A stretch of DNA of 11,336 bases, taken from CAYZXU01 sp964482535. Its GTDB lineage: Bacteria; Desulfobacterota; Desulfobacteria; Desulfobacterales; BuS5. The stretch spans positions 1 to 11,336 of the forward strand of contig CAYZXU010000079.1 in NCBI GenBank assembly GCA_964482535.1, given 5' to 3'. Position numbers and translations under genes: made by a program. Each line of letters opens with the position of its first letter. The first letter of the stretch is position 1. The notes under the pieces were generated by a model that saw nothing but the letters and a program-made list of their open reading frames with translations, had not been told where the DNA came from and searched no databases. Below are positions 1 through 6,513 of this stretch, in pieces.

Positions 1-123
1 GATATTGACAGACTTTATTTTTTTCTTTGCAGAAGCGTTTGAAAACAGATATATTACTCAAGTATCGTTATACAAAATAAAAAAGCATTTCCTGATTCAT
101 CTCACTAAAAGGAGTGTAGCAAA

Positions 124-525
124 ATGGAACAAACCTTATCTGATATAGAAAAAAACATTAAAGATGAAATTTTTAAAAAAGTCATGGAAAACAGACTGCC
201 ATGTGCATCTGCCTTTAAAATTTCAAAGGATTTTGATATGTCACCCTCTATTATTGGAGCCTTTCTTGATAAGCTTGATATTCGGATAAATAAATGCCAG
301 ATGGGGCTTTTTGGTTATAGGCCTGAAAAAAAAATTATTAAACCTTTAGACTCTCCTGCCGATAAATTAATAAATGCGATAAATAATGCAAGCTCAAACG
401 GAAGGTTGTCATGTGAGAATGCCTGGAATATCGCAGACAGACTTAAACTTGGCAGGATGACCGTTAGCGCAGGATGTGAAACCACGTCCATAAAGATAAC
501 CCATTGCCAGCTTGGAGCTTTTTAA
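124..525 (+). CDS. Uncharacterised protein with a duplicated 40-residue, helix-turn-helix-like domain
   Basis: Function unknown. The 133 residues contain a gapless internal duplication: residues 24-63 and 94-133 align over 40 positions with 12 identities. Both copies begin with RL-x-C and end with CQ(M/L)G(L/A)F, and each has a central basic/hydrophobic stretch (first copy KISKDFDMSPSIIGAFLDKL) that could form a helix-turn-helix. DNA binding is therefore a guess. A Lys/Pro-rich linker separates the copies, and the second ends exactly at the stop codon. Cys27/Cys58 and Cys97/Cys128 occupy equivalent places. There is no signal peptide or membrane segment, so it is probably cytoplasmic. The ATG has a good ribosome binding site (GGAG at 111-114, 9-nt spacer). 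It lies directly before mltF in the same frame with only the TAA between them, so the two are probably co-transcribed. I recall similar CQLG-ending domains in Desulfobacterota proteins but cannot name a family. Confidence 0.8.
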   Translation: MEQTLSDIEKNIKDEIFKKVMENRLPCASAFKISKDFDMSPSIIGAFLDKLDIRINKCQMGLFGYRPEKKIIKPLDSPADKLINAINNASSNGRLSCENAWNIADRLKLGRMTVSAGCETTSIKITHCQLGAF

Positions 526-528
526 TTG
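514..528 (+). promoter_or_regulatory. Ribosome binding site that fixes the TTG start of mltF
   Basis: GGAG at 514-517 lies inside the last codons of the upstream gene. It is followed by an 8-nt spacer that includes the TAA stop (523-525), then TTG at 526-528. The spacing is ideal for a TTG start, and the arrangement implies translational coupling between the two genes. The next codons encode the hydrophobic N-terminal segment expected of a membrane-anchored or exported MltF, which supports this start. Confidence 0.65.
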
Positions 529-1959
529 CACCTTTCATTTTTTTTTAAGCCACTGAATCTTTTAATTTTGATTCTTTATTTTTCTTGTTCCATTTTTTTT
601 ATACACATCAACACACCCCGCCAAACCAGGCTTGATACTATCCTTGAATCAGGTAAAATTACAGTAATTACCAGTAACAACTCAAATTGTTATTATTTTT
701 ACAGGGACGGATATATGGGATTTGAGTATGATATGGCCAAGGCCTTTGCAGACTATCTTGGCGTTGAGCTAAAGGTTCTGGTTTCTGATAAATGGGAAAA
801 TATGGTTTCGGATTTAACTAAAGCAGCGGGTGATTTTATAGCAGCAAATATTTCCATAACAGATCAAAGGCAAAAAGATGTTGTTTTTTCAAAAGGTTAT
901 ATGGAAATAGAACAGTATGTTATTGTCCACAGAAACAACAGAAGCATAAAAAAAATCAGCGACCTCCTTGGGAAAACCATTTATGTGCGAAGGGGCACAT
1001 CATATCAGGAACAGCTTGAATCCATAAAGAACAGAGGCGTCGATTTTACAATAAAATTTGTGGAAGATCTGCCCACGGAAGAACTTCTACGGCGTGTGGC
1101 AAAAAAAGATATTAAGATTACCATAGCAGACACAAATATTGCGCTGCTTAACAGGAGATACTTTCCTGGCATAAAAATGGCCTGCTCAATAAGTCAAAAA
1201 GAGAACCTGGGATGGGCTGTGAAGGCTGAAAACAGGGAGCTCCTTGAAAAAATAAATCTGTTTTTTGATCTGATAAAGGGAAACGGCAGGTTTAAAAAAA
1301 TTTATAATAAATATTATGAGGGTATTGATTCTTTCGACTATGTTGATATGGCAATTTTCCACAGAAGACTTAAAGCCAGGCTTCCGAGACACAGATCTAT
1401 TATTATAAAAGCCTCTGAGAAATACGGTTTTGACTGGCGGCTGATAGCTGCTCAGATATATCAGGAATCACATTTTAATGCCTGGGCAAAAAGCCACGCA
1501 GGAGCTTATGGATTGATGCAGCTTACACGTTCAACGGCTAAGAGCCTTGGCGTAAAAGAAATCTATAATTCAAGTCAGAATATTAATGCAGGAGTCGAAC
1601 ACTTAAGAAATCTATATAATCATTTTGACAAGTCCGGCGATTCTGACAGGCTGTTAATATCTTTAGCGGCTTATAATGTGGGGCAGGGGCATATCTGGGA
1701 CGCCATGAACCTTGCCAGAAAAAAAGGGCTCAATCCTTATCAATGGCAGTCGATAATGATAACACTTCCACTTTTACGATATAAAAAATACTATCAAAAA
1801 GCTGCCTTTGGATACTGTCGCGGAACAGAGCCCGTAAATTATGTAAAAAGGATCATGGTCTATTATGATATTTTAAAATATCAGGGTATTGAATATAGGG
1901 CTCTTAATAAACGCTCTTCTCCCCAACAAAAGGATTATGCTTCCTTTCTATCCCGATAG
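526..1959 (+). CDS. mltF: Membrane-bound lytic murein transglycosylase F (MltF-like)
   Basis: Predicted to cleave the MurNAc-GlcNAc bond of peptidoglycan, releasing 1,6-anhydro-muropeptides, in the periplasm. Architecture of the 477 residues: an N-terminal hydrophobic segment (about residues 4-26) acting as signal peptide or anchor; a family 3 solute-binding-protein-like domain (about 36-270, with GFEYDMAKAFADYLGV and a DLLGKTIYVRRGTSY stretch); and a C-terminal SLT (lysozyme-like) domain (about 290-450). The SLT domain has the expected motifs: the ES pair of IYQESHFNAW, with Glu314 as likely catalytic acid, then AYGLMQLT and AAYNVG. Length and layout match MltF. In the E. coli protein the binding domain modulates the enzyme and responds to muropeptides (established knowledge). 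Cys21 follows the hydrophobic run, but YFSC is a poor lipobox. Start is TTG at 526. The last 18 codons or so overlap the opposing hydrolase gene. Confidence 0.9.
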   Translation: MHLSFFFKPLNLLILILYFSCSIFFIHINTPRQTRLDTILESGKITVITSNNSNCYYFYRDGYMGFEYDMAKAFADYLGVELKVLVSDKWENMVSDLTKAAGDFIAANISITDQRQKDVVFSKGYMEIEQYVIVHRNNRSIKKISDLLGKTIYVRRGTSYQEQLESIKNRGVDFTIKFVEDLPTEELLRRVAKKDIKITIADTNIALLNRRYFPGIKMACSISQKENLGWAVKAENRELLEKINLFFDLIKGNGRFKKIYNKYYEGIDSFDYVDMAIFHRRLKARLPRHRSIIIKASEKYGFDWRLIAAQIYQESHFNAWAKSHAGAYGLMQLTRSTAKSLGVKEIYNSSQNINAGVEHLRNLYNHFDKSGDSDRLLISLAAYNVGQGHIWDAMNLARKKGLNPYQWQSIMITLPLLRYKKYYQKAAFGYCRGTEPVNYVKRIMVYYDILKYQGIEYRALNKRSSPQQKDYASFLSR

Positions 1960-2539
1960 TGGTTTCGGGACCATGACCTGTGAAAACTCTTACATCGTCT
2001 CCCAAAACAAACAGTTTGTTTCGTATACTTGCCGCTAATTGTTCAAAGCTGCCTCCAGGAAAATCAGTGCGGCCTATGGAACCTGCAAAGAGTGTGTCCC
2101 CAACAAAAACATAACCATTGGTATGTAGTGAAATACCTCCGGCAGAATGACCCGGAGTATGTATGACCTTTAATGAAATATTTCCAAAAGAAATTATGTC
2201 TCCCTCTTCAATTGTTTGATCAGGAGGAGGTGAATTTTCATTGGTAAGCCCGAAAAGATTAGCGTTGTTTGAAACATCGTCTAACATGGAAGCATCAAGA
2301 GGATGTATAAGAAGTTTTGCTCCTGTCACCTCTTTTAATCTTTTATTTCCACCTACATGATCAAAATGACCATGGGTATTTATTATATATTTTACTTTTA
2401 ATTTTAATTCGGCAAGTGCAAGCAGAATTTTGTCGGGCTCATCTCCCGGATCTATTACTACAGCCTCTTTTGTTTCTTCACACCCTAGAATGAAACAATT
2501 AGCCATAATAGGACCGACACTTAATTCTTTAATAATCAA
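1904..2539 (-). CDS. GloB-like metallo-beta-lactamase-fold hydrolase
   Basis: A 211-residue, cytoplasmic MBL-fold hydrolase of the hydroxyacylglutathione hydrolase/YcbL group, likely a thioester hydrolase. The substrate cannot be read from sequence. The metal-site motifs are present in order: THGHFDH near residue 55 (HxHxDH), HTPGHSAGG around residue 130, GDTLFAGSIGRTD around residue 147, and GHGPETTIG near the C-terminus. The protein lacks the extra C-terminal helices of true glyoxalase II, which is why it is called YcbL-like and not gloB. It starts at TTG (2537-2539) preceded by a perfect AGGAGG with a 5-nt spacer. It is the last gene of the minus-strand run, 35 nt after the small Cys protein. 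Its C-terminal coding region overlaps mltF by 56 bp in convergent orientation. The C-terminal sequence here is typical of the family, so the overlap seems to come from a longer mltF tail. Confidence 0.88.
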   Translation of the reverse strand: MIIKELSVGPIMANCFILGCEETKEAVVIDPGDEPDKILLALAELKLKVKYIINTHGHFDHVGGNKRLKEVTGAKLLIHPLDASMLDDVSNNANLFGLTNENSPPPDQTIEEGDIISFGNISLKVIHTPGHSAGGISLHTNGYVFVGDTLFAGSIGRTDFPGGSFEQLAASIRNKLFVLGDDVRVFTGHGPETTIGIERKHNPFVGEKSVY

Positions 2540-2574
2540 AACAGCCTCCTGTGAATTATTTTAAATATTGATAA

Positions 2575-2865
2575 TTATTTTACCCGATCAGATTTTTTTG
2601 TCTGCGCCAGATTCTTCTTAGCCTTATTAATAAGGTCAAGGATACTTTCAACTTTTGGTTTTGGCCTGGCGTCAATAATTTTACGCACAACAGCTTCAGG
2701 CATATTTTTATTTAAATATGCTGCAACATCAAAGTATTCCCACCAGCAGTCTATTATTTTCCAGCAGGGCTGCTCGTTATCGCCGCCTGTTTTACAGTAT
2801 AGAAACGATACGAGACTGCCCAGCCGTGGACACCGTCTTTCAAGAGTATCTTTACTATCTTCCAT
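2575..2865 (-). CDS. Small four-cysteine protein of unknown function
   Basis: A 96-residue protein I cannot assign to a named family. The N-terminal half carries four cysteines (Cys12, Cys24, Cys34, Cys40) in the order RCPRLG, FLYC, QPCWKIIDC, followed by WWEYFDV. This looks like a conserved metal- or Fe-S-binding module, though binding itself is inference. The C-terminal half is Lys-rich and helical in character, without membrane segments or a signal peptide, so it is probably cytoplasmic. The ATG lies 6 nt after the trpB2 stop with no strong ribosome binding site, suggesting translational coupling to trpB2. The hydrolase gene follows after 35 nt. I recall similar short CPRLG...CWW proteins as hypothetical genes in Desulfobacterota. 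Codon use and base composition are like its neighbours, so nothing suggests a spurious frame. Confidence 0.8.
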   Translation of the reverse strand: MEDSKDTLERRCPRLGSLVSFLYCKTGGDNEQPCWKIIDCWWEYFDVAAYLNKNMPEAVVRKIIDARPKPKVESILDLINKAKKNLAQTKKSDRVK

Positions 2866-2871
2866 GTATCA

Positions 2872-4245
2872 TCAGCTTTTTAATAATTGTGGTTTTGGAT
2901 AATTTTCAAAGACTTTTTCAGATTTATTTATTTCTTCATCGGTTAAATCATAATCTTTTAATTGGCCTGCAAAATATTTATCATATGCTGCAAGATCAAG
3001 CAGCCCGTGTCCGCTCCAGTTAAAGAGAATAACCTTTTCTTTTCCTTCTTCTTTTGCTTTCAAAGCTTCTTTAACAACGCATGCAATAGCATGGGTTGTT
3101 TCAGGAGCAGGTATGATCCCTTCGGTTCTTGTGGCAAGAACCCCTGCCTTATATGATTCAAGCTGTGTAACAGATTTTGGCTCAATTATGCCCTCGGTTA
3201 CAAGCTGACTGACTGTAGGAGCCATCCCATGATATCTCAGGCCTCCGGCGTGGAGTGGAGGAGGAATAAAATTATGCCCCAGGCTGTGCATGGGAAGCAG
3301 AGGGGTATATCCTGCAGTATCTGCGTGGTCATAAACAAAAGGCGCCTTTGTTAATGTCGGGCATGCTGCCGGCTCAACAGGATAGATATCAATATGCCTG
3401 CCGTTAATTTTATCCAGCACAAACGGGAATGCAAGGCCTGCAAAATTGCTTCCGCCGCCTGCGCACCCTATAATAACATCAGGATATTCTCCGATCTTTT
3501 CAAACTGCTTTTTTGCCTCAAGACCTATGATTGACTGATGCAGCATAACATGGTTCAAAACACTGCCAAGGGAATAACGGGTCTTGCCGCTTGTATCAGA
3601 AACCGCCTCCTCAATTGCTTCACTTATTGCGTTTCCCAGGCTTCCCGGAGTATCGGGATTTTTTTCCAAAGCGTCACGTCCAGCCTTTGTTTCCATGCTC
3701 GGACTTGCAACACATTTTCCGCCCCAGGCAGCCATCATTGATTTGCGGTAGGGTTTCTGGTCAAAACTTATCCGCACCATGTAGACCTTGCACTCCAGAC
3801 CAAACTGAGAGCATGCAAAAGACAGGGCGCTGCCCCACTGACCTGCTCCGGTTTCAGTTGTTATTTTTTTAATGCCGAAGATCTTGTTATAATATGCCTG
3901 TGGAACCGCTGTATTTGGCTTGTGGCTTCCAGGAGGGCTTACACCTTCATTTTTAAAATATATTTTAGCAGGAGTTTTTAAAGCTTTTTCAAGAGATATC
4001 GCCCTTATCAAAGGAGATGGCCGCCAGATATTCAATACATCAAGCACCGGCTCGGGGATGTCGATCCATCTTTGGTCGCTTACCTCCTGTTCAATAAGAT
4101 TCATCGGAAAAACAGGCGCGAGATCTTCCGGACCTATTGGATTGCCGTCGGGGCCAAGAGGCGGGTTCATCTTGATATCTGCAAGAATATTATACCATTG
4201 TCTTGGAATTTCATCTTCGGATAAAAAAATTTTTCTTCTTTCCAT
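2872..4245 (-). CDS. trpB: Tryptophan synthase beta chain, TrpB2 type
   Basis: A PLP enzyme of 457 residues that would condense indole with L-serine to form L-tryptophan in the cytoplasm. The motifs GSHKPNTA (Lys109 as PLP Schiff-base lysine), ETGAGQWG (Glu131) and CAGGGSNFAG (phosphate-binding loop, 261-270) are clear. The length, the long N-terminal extension containing PPLGPDGNPIGPEDL, and the GSHKPNTA variant instead of GAHKIN mark it as the TrpB2 subgroup and not the TrpA-partnered TrpB1. No trpA or other trp gene is nearby. TrpB2 enzymes are thought to salvage free indole or to work without TrpA (established for some; the role here is inference). ATG at 4245 is preceded by AAGGAG overlapping the end of nusB, and the gap to nusB is 4 nt. 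It is followed by the small Cys protein. The second symbol in use is trpB2. Confidence 0.92.
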   Translation of the reverse strand: MERRKIFLSEDEIPRQWYNILADIKMNPPLGPDGNPIGPEDLAPVFPMNLIEQEVSDQRWIDIPEPVLDVLNIWRPSPLIRAISLEKALKTPAKIYFKNEGVSPPGSHKPNTAVPQAYYNKIFGIKKITTETGAGQWGSALSFACSQFGLECKVYMVRISFDQKPYRKSMMAAWGGKCVASPSMETKAGRDALEKNPDTPGSLGNAISEAIEEAVSDTSGKTRYSLGSVLNHVMLHQSIIGLEAKKQFEKIGEYPDVIIGCAGGGSNFAGLAFPFVLDKINGRHIDIYPVEPAACPTLTKAPFVYDHADTAGYTPLLPMHSLGHNFIPPPLHAGGLRYHGMAPTVSQLVTEGIIEPKSVTQLESYKAGVLATRTEGIIPAPETTHAIACVVKEALKAKEEGKEKVILFNWSGHGLLDLAAYDKYFAGQLKDYDLTDEEINKSEKVFENYPKPQLLKS

Positions 4246-4249
4246 ATTA

Positions 4250-4696
4250 CTATTTCTCCTTAATCTGTTTCAGGGAGCTATCTATGTTTATCTCAGCTTT
4301 TTTCTTGTTAATAGTGTCGAGAACTCCATTAATAAAAGACCCTGAATCTTCTGTACCAAATTTCTTTCCTACTTCAATTGCTTCGTTTATTATTACTTTT
4401 GCAGGTATATCACTGCAATAAATCAATTCATAAACAGCTATTCTTAATATGTTTCTGTCCACACAAGACATGCGGTGAATTTTCCAGTTGCTTGAATAAA
4501 GCTCAATAATCCTGTCTATTTCAGAATTTGCGTTTAAAACCCCATTTACAATTTTTTTAAAAAAAGCCAGTGATTTCTTTGGGATATTGATATTGCTGCA
4601 AAACAGTTCAAGCTGATCGTTACGATCATCCTTACAAATGTCCATATAAAACAGAGCCTGCATTGCAATTTCACGAGCTCTGTGTCTGATACCCAT
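4250..4696 (-). CDS. nusB: Transcription antitermination factor NusB
   Basis: NusB pairs with NusE (ribosomal protein S10) on boxA RNA to support rRNA transcription antitermination. The 148-residue product starting MGIRHRAREIAMQALFYMD shows the family N-terminus (RxxARExAxQALF). The C-terminal half has the typical VDRNILRIAVYEL, IPAKVIINEAIEVGKKFG and FINGVLD segments. An upstream in-frame ATG at 4741 would add 15 residues that resemble nothing in the family and would overlap ribH by 41 nt, so ATG at 4694-4696 is preferred. It lies 4 nt after the ribH stop, with AAGG about 9 nt upstream. The ribH-nusB pairing is widespread in bacteria. A charged Lys-rich tail ends the protein, and the trpB2 ribosome binding site is embedded around the stop codon. 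Confidence 0.93.
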   Translation of the reverse strand: MGIRHRAREIAMQALFYMDICKDDRNDQLELFCSNINIPKKSLAFFKKIVNGVLNANSEIDRIIELYSSNWKIHRMSCVDRNILRIAVYELIYCSDIPAKVIINEAIEVGKKFGTEDSGSFINGVLDTINKKKAEINIDSSLKQIKEK

Positions 4697-4700
4697 ATTT

Positions 4701-5174
4701 TTAAGCCTTATCAAGAACATCAATGAGATTTGCCATTTCAATGGCTGCTATGCCTGCACTCCAGCCCTTGTTTCCTGCTTTGGTTCCAGCGCGTTCAATA
4801 GCCTGCTCGATTGTATCCGTTGTAAGTATTCCAAAAATAACAGGAATGCTTGCATCCAGGCTGACCGTTGCTATCCCTTTTGAAACTTCAGCGCTGACAT
4901 AATCAAAATGAGGAGTGGCTCCGCGTATAACAGCTCCAAGACAGATTATGGCATCATATTTTTCTTTTTCAGCCATTTTTTTTGCTATGAGCGGTATCTC
5001 AAAAGCTCCGGGGACTTTAACAATATCTATGTCCTTATCTTCAGCTCCTGAACGCACCAAGGCATCAACAGCACCTTCAACAAGCCTGTCTGAAATAAAA
5101 TTATTAAAACGGCTTGTAACTATTCCAAATTTTTTTCCACTGGCAAGAAGCTGGGCTTCTATTATTCTGGGCAT
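4701..5174 (-). CDS. ribH: 6,7-dimethyl-8-ribityllumazine synthase
   Basis: Catalyses condensation of 5-amino-6-ribitylaminouracil with 3,4-dihydroxy-2-butanone 4-phosphate, the penultimate step of riboflavin synthesis; typically an icosahedral or pentameric assembly. The 157 residues contain the substrate-binding SRFN near the N-terminus, VPGAFEIP, and GAVIRGATPHFDYV, whose His is the usual general acid/base, then FGILTTDT and GNKGWSAG. The length is normal. A longer frame starting at 5213 would add MMLRLKLNTKGIL, which is not family-like and overlaps the ribBA end. The ATG at 5172-5174 has AAAGGA at a good distance (about 6-7 nt). It lies 22 nt after ribBA and 4 nt before nusB, so it is almost certainly in the same transcript. 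The substrates are supplied by RibBA and RibD from the same gene run. Confidence 0.95.
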   Translation of the reverse strand: MPRIIEAQLLASGKKFGIVTSRFNNFISDRLVEGAVDALVRSGAEDKDIDIVKVPGAFEIPLIAKKMAEKEKYDAIICLGAVIRGATPHFDYVSAEVSKGIATVSLDASIPVIFGILTTDTIEQAIERAGTKAGNKGWSAGIAAIEMANLIDVLDKA

Positions 5175-5196
5175 TAATATTCCTTTCGTATTTAAT

Positions 5197-6411
5197 TTAA
5201 GGCGCAGCATCAACGTTTATGAGATGGCCCATTTTCAGTTTTTTGCACTCAAGATACCCTTTGTTAAATTTGTTCGGCGCAACTTCAATGGGAACCTGCT
5301 CAACCACTGTAAGACCGTATCCTTCAAGGCCGACAATCTTTTTTGGGTTGTTTGTTAAAAGCCTCATCTTTTTAATTCCAAGATCAGCAAGAACCTGAGC
5401 ACCTATACCGTAGTTTCTCAAATCAGCTTTAAACCCAAGATGTTCATTCGCCTCAACAGTATCTAATCCATCGTCCTGCAGAGCATAAGCCTTAAGCTTG
5501 TTAACAAGTCCTATACCCCGGCCTTCCTGCCTGATATATAAGAGCACTCCTGAACCCTCTTCTTCCATCATCTGCATTGCCGCATGGAGCTGGGCTCCAC
5601 AGTCACACCGCATGGAGCCGAAAATATCACCGGTCAAACATTCTGAATGCACCCTTACGAGAACAGGTTTTTCAGGATCTATTTCACCCTTTATCATGGC
5701 AATATGAAGGAGCTCATCCACATCATTTTCATAAATTATTGCTTTGAATTCACCGGCCATTGAAGTGGGGATTACAGTTTCTGCAGCTTTTCTCACAAAA
5801 GATTCTGTACGCATGCGATATTCAATGAGATCAGCTACGGTACAAATCCCTATTCCATGTTTTTCACTGAATTTTTCCAGAGAAGGCATTCTCGACATAC
5901 TGCCGTCTTCATCCATGATTTCACAAATAACGCCGGCTGGTTTTAAACCAGCAAGGCGTGCAAGGTCAACCGAACCTTCAGTCTGACCAGTGCGAACAAT
6001 GACTCCTCCTCTTCTTGCCCTTAGGGGAAATATATGACCCGGTCTGACAAGATCGCTGGGTTTTGCGTCATCCTTCACTGCCGCGAGAACAGTTGTGGCA
6101 CGATCGGCAGCAGATATGCCGGTGGTTACTCCTTTTCTTGCCTCAATTGATATCGTAAAGCCGGTTTTGAACTGGGATGTATTATTGTCAACCATTAAGG
6201 GCAGATCCAGTGAATCAGCCTTTTCTTTTGTAAGGGAAAGGCATATAAGACCCCTTCCATACTTTGCCATAAAATTAATTATCTCGGGAGTGACCGCTTC
6301 TGCGGCGATGGTAAGATCTCCTTCGTTTTCGCGGTCTTCATCATCCACGAGAATGACCATTCGGCCTTCCCTTATCTCTTTTATTGCTTCTTCTGTTGAT
6401 ATAAGTGGCAT
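5197..6411 (-). CDS. ribBA: Bifunctional 3,4-dihydroxy-2-butanone 4-phosphate synthase / GTP cyclohydrolase II
   Basis: A fused enzyme that starts both branches of riboflavin synthesis. The N-terminal RibB part (about residues 1-200) makes dihydroxybutanone phosphate from ribulose 5-phosphate: DDEDRENEGD at 23-32 and RPGHIFPLRA with His126. The C-terminal RibA part (about 210-404) opens GTP: zinc cysteines Cys258, Cys269 and Cys271 in HSECLTGDIFGSMRCDCG, then YIRQEGRGIGL and LLTNNPKK. Its 404 residues are normal. Oddity: the RibB motif usually written GHTEA is GQTEG here, so Gln143 stands where E. coli RibB has the metal ligand His153. All RibA motifs look intact. The leader of about 100 nt is the longest gap in the gene run. 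The GGAG ribosome binding site is 14 nt from the ATG, further than usual, because an A8 run lies between them. ribH follows after 22 nt. Confidence 0.96.
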   Translation of the reverse strand: MPLISTEEAIKEIREGRMVILVDDEDRENEGDLTIAAEAVTPEIINFMAKYGRGLICLSLTKEKADSLDLPLMVDNNTSQFKTGFTISIEARKGVTTGISAADRATTVLAAVKDDAKPSDLVRPGHIFPLRARRGGVIVRTGQTEGSVDLARLAGLKPAGVICEIMDEDGSMSRMPSLEKFSEKHGIGICTVADLIEYRMRTESFVRKAAETVIPTSMAGEFKAIIYENDVDELLHIAMIKGEIDPEKPVLVRVHSECLTGDIFGSMRCDCGAQLHAAMQMMEEEGSGVLLYIRQEGRGIGLVNKLKAYALQDDGLDTVEANEHLGFKADLRNYGIGAQVLADLGIKKMRLLTNNPKKIVGLEGYGLTVVEQVPIEVAPNKFNKGYLECKKLKMGHLINVDAAP

Positions 6412-6513
6412 TTGCTTTTTTTTAACTCCAATAAATTTTTAACATTTGTTAAACAGTGCTCAAGCACTAAATAGTCTCTATGCTTTTAGTAACACAGACC
6501 TTAAAAAAGAACG
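6412..6513 (-). promoter_or_regulatory. ribBA leader with two short palindromes; no FMN riboswitch seen
   Basis: This 102-nt stretch between ribE and ribBA is the only sizeable gap in the minus-strand run. It holds AGTGCTTGAGCACT (6455-6468; 6-bp arms) and, 1 nt further on, TTTAACAAATGTTAAA (6438-6453, 6-bp arms with AAAT loop). A weak sigma70-like pair TTGAGC (6463-6458) and AAAAAT (6440-6435), spaced 17 nt, overlaps both palindromes, so a repressed secondary promoter is conceivable. GGAG at 6429-6426 is followed by an A8 run and then the ATG. At 102 nt it is too short for the usual FMN riboswitch fold, and I see none of its conserved segments. Neither palindrome is followed by a clean terminator U-tract. 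Regulatory function is inference. Confidence 0.35.

Noticed and set aside
5..10. Perfect TTGACA as the -35 of a promoter for the first gene
   Set aside because: No acceptable -10 lies 16-18 nt downstream; a weaker TTGAAA (39-44) with TATCGT (63-68) is no better supported.
2..151. Plus-strand open frame running in from the left edge as the end of an upstream gene
   Set aside because: It is AT-rich with no recognisable motif, and overlaps the first gene and its ribosome binding site by about 27 nt; it cannot be told from chance.
570..590. Lipobox and lipoprotein anchor at Cys21 of MltF
   Set aside because: YFSC has unfavourable residues at -3 and -2 for a lipobox; an ordinary signal or anchor segment is the safer call.
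1951..1970. Intrinsic terminator between mltF and the hydrolase
   Set aside because: The 6-bp stem lacks a following U-tract on either strand and lies within the conserved PETTIG coding motif of the hydrolase.
4697..4741. 15-residue N-terminal extension of NusB
   Set aside because: It overlaps ribH by 41 nt and the family N-terminus begins at MGIRHRAR.
3538..6442. Plus-strand open frames opposite trpB2, ribH and ribBA
   Set aside because: They are antisense shadows of strongly conserved genes, with compositionally odd translations and no motifs.
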